From positions 1-26,151 of IMG/VR virus record IMGVR_UViG_3300024515_000041: 26,151 bases of DNA. One strand, 5' to 3'. The notes under the pieces were generated by a model. The model saw nothing but the letters and a program-made list of their open reading frames with translations. It ran no database searches and was not told the origin of the DNA. Made by a program: the position numbers and the translations under genes. Origin of the DNA: a virus. Positions 15,384 to 21,768 of this stretch are shown piece after piece. Numbering within the stretch: the stretch's first letter is position 1; each line of letters starts with the position of its first letter.

Positions 15384-15892
15384 CCTTTAGAGGCTTGAAC
15401 TCTTAGGTCTCCCTGATAGCGCCCGGTGACTGAGTAGTCCTTATTCGGCAGGAGCGACATCTTGTGGAACACAATCTGCCCAATCCGCATCCCAGGCCAC
15501 AGAGCGACTGCATGCATAGCGCGTGCATTTTGCAGCTCCAGCGTCAGCCGCCCCTTGAAACCTGGATCGACATACCCAGCCATCAAGTGCTCGATACCTT
15601 CCCGAGCCCGACTGGACTTAAGCGCCAGCTGCCCAGCCACAACATTCGGCACCGAGAAGCACTCGAACGTCTCCGCGAGAACGAACTCATGTGGCTGGAG
15701 CATGAACGGTTTTTCCTTCGTATGCCCCGCAATGGAATAGGGGACAAATTCCGGGCTTGTTGGAATTTCAACCAGGAGATTTTCCCCAAGCCTCACATCA
15801 AGTGAGGCCGGGTTAATCATTTCCTGATCGAAGGGTTCCACGAGACCTTTCCGCGCCAGGCAGAAGATCTCGTAATCAGGAAGGATCGACAT
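15380..15892 (-). CDS. dcd: dCTP deaminase
   Basis: 170 residues from the ATG at 15892, which shares its A with the upstream stop (TGATG). The family core is complete: LALKSSRAREGIEHLMAGYV, DPGFKGRLTLELQN, with the catalytic Glu expected in TLEL, and WPGMRIGQIVFHKM. The N terminus MSILPDYEIFCLARKGLVEP and INPASLDVRLG are also typical. It converts dCTP to dUTP in the cytoplasm, feeding dTTP synthesis during phage replication. No dUTPase is seen in the window. A longer frame to 15943 covers the upstream gene and is rejected. Confidence 0.93.
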   Translation of the reverse strand: MSILPDYEIFCLARKGLVEPFDQEMINPASLDVRLGENLLVEIPTSPEFVPYSIAGHTKEKPFMLQPHEFVLAETFECFSVPNVVAGQLALKSSRAREGIEHLMAGYVDPGFKGRLTLELQNARAMHAVALWPGMRIGQIVFHKMSLLPNKDYSVTGRYQGDLRVQASKG

Positions 15893-16245
15893 CAGGCCGT
15901 AACTTCCTGCTGGAGCTGAACGTGCTTCCAGGTCTTGCCCCACTTGATGCAGTTGATGGTGGTGATGTGAACGCCGTACTCACGGGCAATCTTGGCCACG
16001 GACTTGTTACCAGCAGCCAGCTGACGCTTGATCTCCATGACCTTGGCGTCGTTCAGCACCGACACACCCCTCTTGCCGCTGGACTTACGAGTCTTAGTTT
16101 GAGACTTCGCAGTGGCTTTGGCGGTAGAGGTAGCGAGCTTGCTATCAAGCACCACGCTGGTGCAGCTTTCCAGGATGGTTTGGACTTTGGCCAGAGCGTG
16201 TGCCAATTCCTGGTGCTGAGAATCAGAAAGGATGTGCATGTTCAT
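15892..16245 (-). CDS. HTH DNA-binding protein with coiled N-terminal region
   Basis: 117 residues: a helical N terminus (SDSQHQELAHALAKVQTILE), a basic Ala/Lys/Ser/Thr linker (ATAKSQTKTRKSSGKRG), then a C-terminal HTH (DAKVMEIKRQLAAGNKSVAK, REYGVHITTINCIKWGKTWK). The HTH is of the type that ends many HNH homing endonucleases, joined here to a histone-like linker instead of a nuclease. It could be a regulator of the dcd operon or a domesticated homing domain. No clear ribosome site is seen; a second ATG lies two codons downstream. Confidence 0.7.
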   Translation of the reverse strand: MNMHILSDSQHQELAHALAKVQTILESCTSVVLDSKLATSTAKATAKSQTKTRKSSGKRGVSVLNDAKVMEIKRQLAAGNKSVAKIAREYGVHITTINCIKWGKTWKHVQLQQEVTA

Positions 16246-16283
16246 GGGTAAGAACGCGAGCAGTGTAGTAGAGAAAGGCCCGA

Positions 16284-16541
16284 CTAGGAGTCCAGTTCGA
16301 GCTTGATTGCAGCTTGGAAATACCCTGCAACCTTGATACGCCGGTAGATGTGACCGGCTTCCTCGCTCTGCTTGTTCTCAATGGTGTCGTACTGGGCACG
16401 AGCCTCATTGAGGGCAGACAAAGTCTCAATGTTGAGCAGGTTTAGCTCGGAGTCAGCCAACTCCGAGAGCTTATCGAGGTAAACAGACCTGCCCCCCAGC
16501 AGGTAGGACCGGAAAAAGGGCAGCGTCGAAATTTCAGTCAT
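16284..16541 (-). CDS. Hypothetical helical protein, 85 residues
   Basis: Start at ATG 16541 (MTEISTLPFFRSYLLGGRSV), with TGGA about six bases upstream; a longer frame to 16619 is opposite or over the previous gene and looks spurious. The body is helical and charged (LDKLSELADSELNLLNIETL, NEARAQYDTIENKQSEEAGH) and ends with a Tyr/Phe-rich stretch. It lies 16 bases after the preceding stop in the same transcript. No domain is recognised. Confidence 0.6.
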   Translation of the reverse strand: MTEISTLPFFRSYLLGGRSVYLDKLSELADSELNLLNIETLSALNEARAQYDTIENKQSEEAGHIYRRIKVAGYFQAAIKLELDS

Positions 16542-16557
16542 GTAAATCCAGTAGTGA

Positions 16558-16743
16558 TCAGCCGAAGTACAGCTTGCGCCGCTCTTCAACCCAAGCATCG
16601 TATTCTGCGCGGTCCGCAAACCTGTGCTGGAACACGTCCGGCACAGGCAAGTTGGACTGAGGCTTTTGCTGGCGCATCTCCATCAGATCGTGCCAGTTGT
16701 ATCCGCGTGATTGGCGGTAGTAGTCGGCGTACCAGTCAGTCAT
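16558..16743 (-). CDS. Hypothetical protein, 61 residues
   Basis: MTDWYADYYRQSRGYNWHDL with a charged aromatic C terminus (FADRAEYDAWVEERRKLYFG). The ATG overlaps the upstream stop as ATGA. It is rich in Trp and Tyr, has no membrane segment and has no recognised domain. The coupling argues that it is real. Confidence 0.6.
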   Translation of the reverse strand: MTDWYADYYRQSRGYNWHDLMEMRQQKPQSNLPVPDVFQHRFADRAEYDAWVEERRKLYFG

Positions 16744-16976
16744 GCAAAGAAGTTGGGGTCTTGGTGTTTTAGCCGAGTGAGATCGGTGAGTCTTAGTTTG
16801 AGAATCTCGTGGATGGCCAGATTGGCAAGTCTGCTGGAGCAGATCGTGTCGCTGGTGGCAAACACGTATATCAAATGTCTATACAGCTGGGTCAAGGTGC
16901 GAGCCCGGACCCAGTGCGTATCGCCTGGGATGGGCTCGGTCCCGTACTCAAACGTGTCGTAGTCGTCATCATTGCG
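16740..16976 (-). pseudogene. Gene with missing 5' end, apparently split by an HNH gene
   Basis: The frame ending at 16740 is clearly coding: PRNDDDYDTFEYGTEPIPGD, then THWVRARTLTQLYRHLIYVF and a tail ending HQDPNFFA, followed by an ATGA overlap to the next gene. There is no ATG or GTG start in frame before it runs into the HNH gene; only a TTG at 16895 could start a shorter ~50-residue product. A frame to 17117 exists, but it overlies HNH coding sequence. Upstream of the HNH gene a matching fragment, LRNSSDYDDCTVH then stop, can be read. The gene was probably interrupted by the HNH insertion, or it is translated by an unusual route. Confidence 0.5.
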
Positions 16977-17409
16977 CGGATCGCAAAACGTTATAAATCG
17001 TGCGTTGGGTAACGCCGAATTTTTTGGCGAGCTGGCGCTGTGAAACTCCTCCACGGTGGTACTCCGAAACGATTGCTGTTTTGTCCTCCTTAGATAGTTT
17101 GGCCTTGTTGTGGCCATGCACCAAGTTGCTGCAGGCCACGTTGTGTTGAGTAGTACACCATTCCAAGTTGCATACGCGATTGTCCGTTTTTATGTGGTTG
17201 ATGTGGTTTACGACTGCTCCGGTCGGCTCCAGCCATGCTTCAGCTACTGCCCTGTGTACATAAGTGGTTTTTCCCTTACGTCCAGGTTTAAAGGTGTAGT
17301 AGCCCATCTTTGACAGATACGGCTTGAGTACACCTCGCGGACCCTTAATGGAACCTGTGTTTGAGGCGGAGTAACCAGGACAACTAGGGATGGACTTCCA
17401 CTCGTGCAT
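16969..17409 (-). CDS. NUMOD4-HNH homing endonuclease with C-terminal HTH
   Basis: 146 residues. The N-terminal NUMOD4-like segment is EWKSIPSCPGYSASNTGSIK. The HNH core is YVHRAVAEAWLEPTGAVVNH followed by INHIKTDNRVCNLEWCTTQ. The HTH is AKLSKEDKTAIVSEYHRGGV then QLAKKFGVTQRTIYNVL. This is the classical layout of a free-standing homing endonuclease. A 10-base direct repeat, CGACTACGAC, flanks the gene (plus-strand 16956-16965 and 17448-17457). The stop is TGA followed by a second TGA. Confidence 0.87.
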   Translation of the reverse strand: MHEWKSIPSCPGYSASNTGSIKGPRGVLKPYLSKMGYYTFKPGRKGKTTYVHRAVAEAWLEPTGAVVNHINHIKTDNRVCNLEWCTTQHNVACSNLVHGHNKAKLSKEDKTAIVSEYHRGGVSQRQLAKKFGVTQRTIYNVLRSAQ

Positions 17410-17494
17410 AGGTGTGGCGTAGCAGGTCTTCAGTGTACCGTACAGTCGTCGTAGTCGCTGGAATTACGGAGTTCCCGAGCCTCGCTCCACTCAA
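17384..17494 (-). CDS. Possible 36-residue product filling the gap before the HNH gene
   Basis: A TTG at 17494 overlaps the upstream stop as TTGA and opens LSGARLGNSVIPATTTTVRY then TEDLLRHTYARVEVHP. It ends inside the HNH start region. The alternative frame in the same gap reads SEARELRNSSDYDDCTVH with no ordinary start. Both are weak. This stretch is more likely the damaged 5' end of the gene now ending at 16740. Confidence 0.25.
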   Translation of the reverse strand: MSGARLGNSVIPATTTTVRYTEDLLRHTYARVEVHP

Positions 17495-17736
17495 TCGTCC
17501 GGGTGGAGCACTTCCCAGTCGTCGATGCGGTTGTAGAAGAGTCGGGCAAGTTCTGCATCGGTGGCCGGGATCAGATCTTCATCCGAAAGGTAGAAGGTGC
17601 CTCGGCACAGGGCAGGTCCGTACTCCGCTGGGTCGAGCTGCGTTTGGTGGTGGACAAGCACCATTTCATCAACAACAGCAGTGACGGTGACAAGGCCATC
17701 GGTATCCATCGAGAAGTCATCAAGTTCAAGGATCAT
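17491..17736 (-). CDS. Hypothetical acidic protein, 81 residues
   Basis: MILELDDFSMDTDGLVTVTA, then VVDEMVLVHHQTQLDPAEYG and a C terminus ending WEVLHPDD. It is strongly acidic with a beta-strand-like N-terminal half; no domain is recognised. ATG overlaps the upstream stop (ATGA). It belongs to the operon starting at the promoter near 18018-18045. Confidence 0.62.
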   Translation of the reverse strand: MILELDDFSMDTDGLVTVTAVVDEMVLVHHQTQLDPAEYGPALCRGTFYLSDEDLIPATDAELARLFYNRIDDWEVLHPDD

Positions 17737-17972
17737 TCGCCCAGCCCCTTAACAGTCTGCTCGGGAGTGATGGATTGCATCCACTCGTCCCAGCTCATCT
17801 TGAGGAACTGCTCTAGGTCGTCAAGCTGCTGGAGCTGGTGGATGTCGTAAACGGGGTTGAAGCCGTTCTTCTCGTGCTGGACGATCTTGTCCTGGAGGAT
17901 GCGCCGTGCCCAGCTAACGGCGAAGTACCAGGGGCTGAGCTTGAAGTTGTCAACTGGAGTGTGCGTGTTCAT
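17733..17972 (-). CDS. Hypothetical protein, 79 residues, first gene after an internal promoter
   Basis: MNTHTPVDNFKLSPWYFAVS, then WARRILQDKIVQHEKNGFNP and an acidic helical C terminus (LDDLEQFLKMSWDEWMQS). No domain is recognised. It starts about 45 bases downstream of a consensus-like sigma70 promoter, so it probably leads the transcript that carries dcd and the DNA polymerase. Confidence 0.65.
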   Translation of the reverse strand: MNTHTPVDNFKLSPWYFAVSWARRILQDKIVQHEKNGFNPVYDIHQLQQLDDLEQFLKMSWDEWMQSITPEQTVKGLGE

Positions 17973-18017
17973 TGTGATACTTGATTGAAGCGGCCAGCGG
18001 TTGCTGACCTGTCCCTA

Positions 18018-18045
18018 GAGTTACACATGACCAGCAGGGTGTCAA
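18018..18045 (-). promoter_or_regulatory. Sigma70-like promoter for the 17972-and-onward operon
   Basis: On the minus strand: TTGACA (perfect -35), 16 bases, then TAACTC preceded by TGTG (extended -10-like). It lies about 45 bases upstream of the ATG at 17972 and no other gene intervenes. The best promoter match in the window. Confidence 0.6.
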
Positions 18046-18134
18046 GCCGGTCCTGTAACACTCTGCAATGTGGCAGCGGCGGCCTGGAATCGCTACCTTT
18101 GTGCTCCGTCCTTTCTTTGAGGGGAACGGGTAGT

Positions 18135-18186
18135 CCGCAGTAGCCCGGCTGCGGTGAGGCTGGCACCTCGGGAGGACCAGCCACCG
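18135..18186 (-). promoter_or_regulatory. Overlapping hairpins in the gap after the 18545-18192 gene
   Basis: CCGCAG-N8-CTGCGG (18135-18154) shares bases with a larger stem CGGT/GGCTGG paired to CCAGCC/ACCG (18152-18186, two-base bulge; the loop itself holds CCTC-CC-GAGG). The two cannot form together. They lie just downstream of a minus-strand gene and upstream of the 18045 promoter, with no T tract. Confidence 0.4.
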
Positions 18187-18191
18187 GGCAC

Positions 18192-18545
18192 CTACTCCGG
18201 CACACCAAGAGCAGCTGGCTCGTATTGCGTGAGTACGCAAACGTCAGCCCCCTGCCGCAGAGCAGTCCCAACGATGTAGTGGAACTGCTTCTGGGCGTCG
18301 TCCGACTCCTCGATCTGGTACTCCTCGACCTCGTAGGCCATGCCCTTGCGGTACCAGGAGATCCGCACCACGGCCAACAGCTCGTAGGGGATGTCCCCAA
18401 CCGTGTATCCCAGGGTCGGCTTCCTGGGACGCTTCGGCTGGGGTGGTTCCGGCTTAGCCACGGGATCTCTCCAAAACAGCCACCCGGCAACCCGGAGCAG
18501 CCCTAGGAAAAAGTTAGGCGGGTTGACCACTGGGCGACGGTACAT
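18192..18545 (-). CDS. Hypothetical protein, 117 residues
   Basis: MYRRPVVNPPNFFLGLLRVA with a short hydrophobic stretch (about residues 11-25), a Pro/Lys-rich linker (PEPPQPKRPRKPTLGY) and an alpha/beta C-terminal domain (DIPYELLAVVRISWYRKGMA, HYIVGTALRQGADVCVLT). The ATG lies 32 bases inside the end of the HNH gene upstream. A membrane-anchored or membrane-associated protein is possible. Unknown function. Confidence 0.65.
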   Translation of the reverse strand: MYRRPVVNPPNFFLGLLRVAGWLFWRDPVAKPEPPQPKRPRKPTLGYTVGDIPYELLAVVRISWYRKGMAYEVEEYQIEESDDAQKQFHYIVGTALRQGADVCVLTQYEPAALGVPE

Positions 18546-19077
18546 CGTCCGGCATTATGCGATCAGCTTTTCCGTTATTACATGTTCTACATAAAGTTTG
18601 AAGGTTATGCGACTCATTAGACCCGCCTTTAGATATAGGTAAGATGTGATCGACGTTAAGAATGGCCCCGTCTTTGGCACTTAAACCACAGTAAACGCAT
18701 TTAAATTTATCGCGTACAAATATAGACATACGCAAGGTATTAGGTACGTTTCTTTTATTTACTACGTGAGTGTAATACCTTTTTGCGCATTTAAAACCGT
18801 TAAATTTTACATTCTCTCTGATATTTACGTCGTTAAATTTTAAAATCTCCTTTACGGCATACATGGCACAAGCTATGTCCGATGCCCCTAGAGGATTTTG
18901 TACTTTACAGCTAACTGTTACTACAACAAAGATGTGACCAAGTATATCTGCGGTGCTATTGAACTCATCTATATCCAGAACAATAGCGGTGTCTTTTGAA
19001 CACTTAAGTTTTAAGTTTGGTGCTAAGTACCAGCTCCCCCAGTTGTCCGGGGACTGTTCGAAAGGCAGTTGTGCCAT
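18514..19077 (-). CDS. HNH endonuclease with a long AT-rich N-terminal domain
   Basis: 187 residues. The C-terminal third is a classical HNH: FKCVYCGLSAKDGAILNVDH, ILPISKGGSNESHNLQ, TLCRTCNNGKADR, with two CxxC pairs for zinc. The first ~115 residues (VVVTVSCKVQNPLGASDIAC, NVKFNGFKCAKRYYTHVV) form a domain I do not recognise. The region ~18560-18990 is markedly more AT-rich than all its neighbours, a sign of transfer from another source. It sits between the primase gene and the 18545 gene and overlaps the latter by 32 bases. A structured gap precedes its start. Confidence 0.83.
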   Translation of the reverse strand: MAQLPFEQSPDNWGSWYLAPNLKLKCSKDTAIVLDIDEFNSTADILGHIFVVVTVSCKVQNPLGASDIACAMYAVKEILKFNDVNIRENVKFNGFKCAKRYYTHVVNKRNVPNTLRMSIFVRDKFKCVYCGLSAKDGAILNVDHILPISKGGSNESHNLQTLCRTCNNGKADRIMPDDVPSPSGQPA

Positions 19078-19184
19078 AGATTTATCGGAGCAAGCTCCGG
19101 ACGTAGGTGGACGGGGCGATGCGGCCGCTGGAGCGGCGACGCATTGGGAGGGGTGGCTGCCCCTCCCTTTGCCGTGCGTTGAGA
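19078..19184 (-). promoter_or_regulatory. Three stem-loops between primase-helicase and HNH gene
   Basis: In transcript order: GGGAGGGG-N6-CCCCTCCC; then ATGCG, TC bulge, GCCGC-TCCA-GCGGC, CGCAT; then GTCCACCTACGTC; then CGGAGC-TT-GCTCCG just before the HNH ATG. The middle element and its CCACCTAC follow-on resemble the leaders at 12256-12318 and 22351-22417. No ribosome site is visible before the ATG. Confidence 0.55.
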
Positions 19185-21623
19185 TTAGCTCCAGATGTCG
19201 GCCTGACGGCGTAACTGCTCCAGCTCCTCTTCGGTGCGCTTGGTGCCGGCATCAGGATCCTCGCGCGTGAAGAGCGCCCCACTTTCTTGTCCAGTTTGGC
19301 CAGAAGCACTGCGCTGCAAGGAAACTGAAGCGGACAAGACCTCGGACTTGTCCAGATCTGTCCGGGTTTGTCCGGTTTTGGCTGTTATGGCCTCTTCAGC
19401 TCCCAAAACCTGGACAACTTCAGGCTTGTCCAGTTTTGTCCGGGCACCAGATCCAGCTCCAGCACTGTCTTTTTCCCGTTTTTGGACAGTCTTGTCCAGG
19501 CCCCCCGCGCGTGCGAGTACTGCTTCGTACTGCTTGGAGCGACCCTCTCCAATGGAGCGGATCAGTCCCCTGTCCTCCAAGCGCTCCAAGGCTTTGCGGA
19601 TGGCATCGACCTTGCCTCCACACAAAGGATCAGCGTTGAGCTGGGTCCGAGACAGAGGTTTGGGACTCTCCCGCAGACGCACCAAGACACGGTCCACCAC
19701 AGATGCGGGCTGGCTCTGGTCTTCAGGGGTCTCAACGTCGGCCAGCGTGAAGCTCAGGTCGTCCTGCTGGGTCAACTTGAGTTGCTTGCCTTCATTGCCC
19801 TCACGGCTCTTTGTGATAGTGATGAGCCTGGAGCCGGCACCGAGATACTCCAGCTCTTTTTTCTCGGGTCTACGGATTGCCATGCTGATGTCCACGGCAT
19901 CCTCCAAGGCTGTTGTGCCCCGGAAGCCGCCTTCCTTGTTGGCGTGGTGAATGAAGACGATCGTGGTGGCCGGGAAGCTCTCGCCGTTTTCAGAGCTGTA
20001 CCAGTACATCGGTTCGGCGTACTCAGCCTTGTTCTGGTCGTACGCACAACCGCGCATACAAGCCGTCACCGAGTCCCACACCACCAACTTCGGCTGGTGC
20101 TTCTCGACAGCCTTGATGAACCAGTCGTACCAAAGCATCGAGACCTTGTTCTCGATCTGCACCGGATCGTCTGCAACAAAATCGAGATCCTCGAACTGCT
20201 TACGGATCCTTCGGCTGTTTTGATCGCCGTTAAGCCACAGCACGGTTCCTTGGTCAACTGGTACGTCGGCTCCACGCACACTGAACGGTGTGCCGCGTGC
20301 AATGTGCTTTGCGATGGTCAAGGCAGCCATGGTCTTGCCACAACCGCCACGACCGTGCAACAGCAGAGTGCCCGGCTTAGGCAGCAACTCAGGGATCAAG
20401 TACTCGATGGGAGATACGTCGGCTTCCAACAGCTCGCGGAGACTGCCGCCTTGCGCCCCACGCTTGAACTCTCGGTGAGCAATTAGCAGGCGCGAAACAG
20501 CACTGGAATCCCTGTAACGGGCTTCCATTGCGATCTCGTGGAGCGTGTGCTGGACCTCGGAAGGATCCTCCAGCAACATCGCCTTTTCGGCGCGGGCAAT
20601 GATCTCTTTATGAGAAAGGCCAACTGAGATAAAACGCTGGACTCTGTCCTGCTCTGCTTCGGCCACCACCTTTCGCAGATCTTCCGACAGCCACATGCGG
20701 CCGGGCATCTGCTGATCCGCCAGCCAGAACAGCGACCCCAGGCTCACCGGCCCCTTGCGGAAGGACTTCCAAACCTCCTCACAGGGATTGCCATCAGCCC
20801 AATCCTGTGAAAATTCTGGGTCTTCTGCAGACCACGCGGACCACAGCGTTAACCCGAGGTCAGTCGGCAGTTCTGAGTGGATCGCCATCCCCACCTTCAC
20901 CCAGTGATCCCGGCTGCCATTCCCCTGGCCCGGAATCACCTTCAGTGCCGACTGGATGATCTCAGCCACTTCAGCTGGGTCTCGATCCGAGAAATCCAGA
21001 GCCTTCCGGTTCTTGATGAAGCCCCCGTCCTGAACCTCTTTACCGGCCGCATCACGCATCTCAGCGATCAGCCAGTCCGGCGCCTCAGGAATGGCCTCCA
21101 GATCCCCCTCAAAGCCGTACTCACCAGCTGGAGCCTTCCCATCACTGGAGCCCGGATAAGCCCCGTAGATGACCCCCTGACGGCCCCAGAGGACCTCGTA
21201 GCCCGCCCCGGTATCCGACAGCCCAAAACCCTTTACCTCGCCCCACAGGGCCTCAGGGACGCGGAAGAGGTACTTCGCCGCATTGGCCTTGGTCGAAGTA
21301 ACGACTGGAGCACCCTCAAGCGACTCGCCCCACTTCTTTTTGAGACGGGCGAGATTGCGATCCACGTCGAGAATCACGAGTCCCGCGCTGCGAGGCCCGG
21401 TGAACGCCCCCACCGCCTGAAACACCTCAGGCTTCCGCTCGATCTGGAGCGCAACATCCGCCGGCCCCATCACCTGGTGGTGCGACTTTTCAAGCGGCGT
21501 CTTGCCTTTTGAGAGTTTCCCGGACTGGATCGCCTGATCCTTGACGTAGATCGGTGCGTAGGCGACACCAGTAGGCAGCTGGCGCACGAACGCCAGCAAG
21601 TCCAGCACTTTCCTAGTGCTCAT
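19185..21623 (-). CDS. Primase-polymerase / RepA-type helicase
   Basis: 812 residues. The N-terminal ~200 residues resemble a prim-pol domain (YAPIYVKDQAIQSGKLSKGK, LVILDVDRN with Asp86/Asp88, VVTSTKANAAKYLFRVP). Residues ~240-300 resemble a PriCT linker (WVKVGMAIHSELPTDLGLTL). A RecA/RepA-type ATPase follows with Walker A GRGGCGKT (424-431), Walker B LVVWDSV and the FIHHANKEGGFRGTTALEDA segment. A winged-helix-like part comes after ~640. It should prime and unwind phage DNA for the family-A polymerase. The last ~120 residues are low-complexity, and their DNA carries the TTGTCC(A/G)G array. A + strand ORF of similar length opposite it is a coding-bias shadow. Confidence 0.9.
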   Translation of the reverse strand: MSTRKVLDLLAFVRQLPTGVAYAPIYVKDQAIQSGKLSKGKTPLEKSHHQVMGPADVALQIERKPEVFQAVGAFTGPRSAGLVILDVDRNLARLKKKWGESLEGAPVVTSTKANAAKYLFRVPEALWGEVKGFGLSDTGAGYEVLWGRQGVIYGAYPGSSDGKAPAGEYGFEGDLEAIPEAPDWLIAEMRDAAGKEVQDGGFIKNRKALDFSDRDPAEVAEIIQSALKVIPGQGNGSRDHWVKVGMAIHSELPTDLGLTLWSAWSAEDPEFSQDWADGNPCEEVWKSFRKGPVSLGSLFWLADQQMPGRMWLSEDLRKVVAEAEQDRVQRFISVGLSHKEIIARAEKAMLLEDPSEVQHTLHEIAMEARYRDSSAVSRLLIAHREFKRGAQGGSLRELLEADVSPIEYLIPELLPKPGTLLLHGRGGCGKTMAALTIAKHIARGTPFSVRGADVPVDQGTVLWLNGDQNSRRIRKQFEDLDFVADDPVQIENKVSMLWYDWFIKAVEKHQPKLVVWDSVTACMRGCAYDQNKAEYAEPMYWYSSENGESFPATTIVFIHHANKEGGFRGTTALEDAVDISMAIRRPEKKELEYLGAGSRLITITKSREGNEGKQLKLTQQDDLSFTLADVETPEDQSQPASVVDRVLVRLRESPKPLSRTQLNADPLCGGKVDAIRKALERLEDRGLIRSIGEGRSKQYEAVLARAGGLDKTVQKREKDSAGAGSGARTKLDKPEVVQVLGAEEAITAKTGQTRTDLDKSEVLSASVSLQRSASGQTGQESGALFTREDPDAGTKRTEEELEQLRRQADIWS
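19287..19499. repeat. Iteron-like array of TTGTCC(A/G)G units
   Basis: About ten copies in 213 bases: plus-strand 19287, 19348, 19358 (CTGTCCGG), 19368, 19426, 19436, 19492, and minus-strand copies at 19332-19337, 19411-19417 and 19483-19489. Neighbours at 19348/19358/19368 and 19426/19436 are exactly 10 bases apart. An eleventh copy lies at 19043-19050. Units fall in different codon phases of the primase gene, so the repeat is at DNA level. Confidence 0.75.
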
Positions 21624-21653
21624 GTTAGAGTCTCACACGAGAATGTTTAGACA

Positions 21654-21688
21654 CGCCCTTGCAGTTAGCCACTGCAGGGGCGTTTTCT
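21654..21688 (+). terminator. Rho-independent terminator, plus strand
   Basis: CGCCCTTGCAGT (21654-21665), loop TAGCC, ACTGCAGGGGCG (21671-21682) with one G-T pair, then TTTTCT. It lies between the divergent primase and ssDNA-binding genes. The only plus-strand transcript it could end would run antisense through the minus-strand cluster, or a short leader. Confidence 0.65.
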
Positions 21689-21702
21689 CAATGTAGCCAG
21701 AC

Positions 21703-21730
21703 TTGTCAAGGCGTGTTAGTGTTTTACACG
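21703..21730 (+). promoter_or_regulatory. Candidate promoter for the ssDNA-binding operon
   Basis: TTGTCA (21703-21708), 16 bases, then TACACG (21725-21730), about 40 bases before ATG 21769 and just after a terminator. The same bases read TTGACA on the minus strand, so the site may also serve the divergent primase gene, although no good minus-strand -10 is visible. Confidence 0.4.
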
Positions 21731-21768
21731 TTGCCCCCAGGGCGACCACACCAGACACCTACACGACC

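Noticed and set aside
16977-17117. N-terminal extension of the 16740 gene to ATG 17117
   Set aside because: This stretch is coding for the HTH end of the HNH protein in another frame; the extension reads as Ser/Thr/Arg-rich filler.
16960-17460. Group I intron hosting the 17409-16969 HNH gene
   Set aside because: The gap outside the HNH gene is only tens of bases, too little for a group I intron core, and no conserved P or G-site-like elements are visible.
17969-18490. 173-codon minus-strand frame across the promoter and hairpin region
   Set aside because: It overlies the 18192-18545 gene in another frame, includes the promoter at 18018-18045, and reads as low-complexity Arg/Ser/Pro sequence.
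19368-20486. 372-codon open frame on the plus strand opposite the primase-helicase
   Set aside because: It lies wholly antisense to a gene with clear prim-pol and ATPase motifs. Its translation has no recognisable domain and it fits the mirror of that gene's codon bias.
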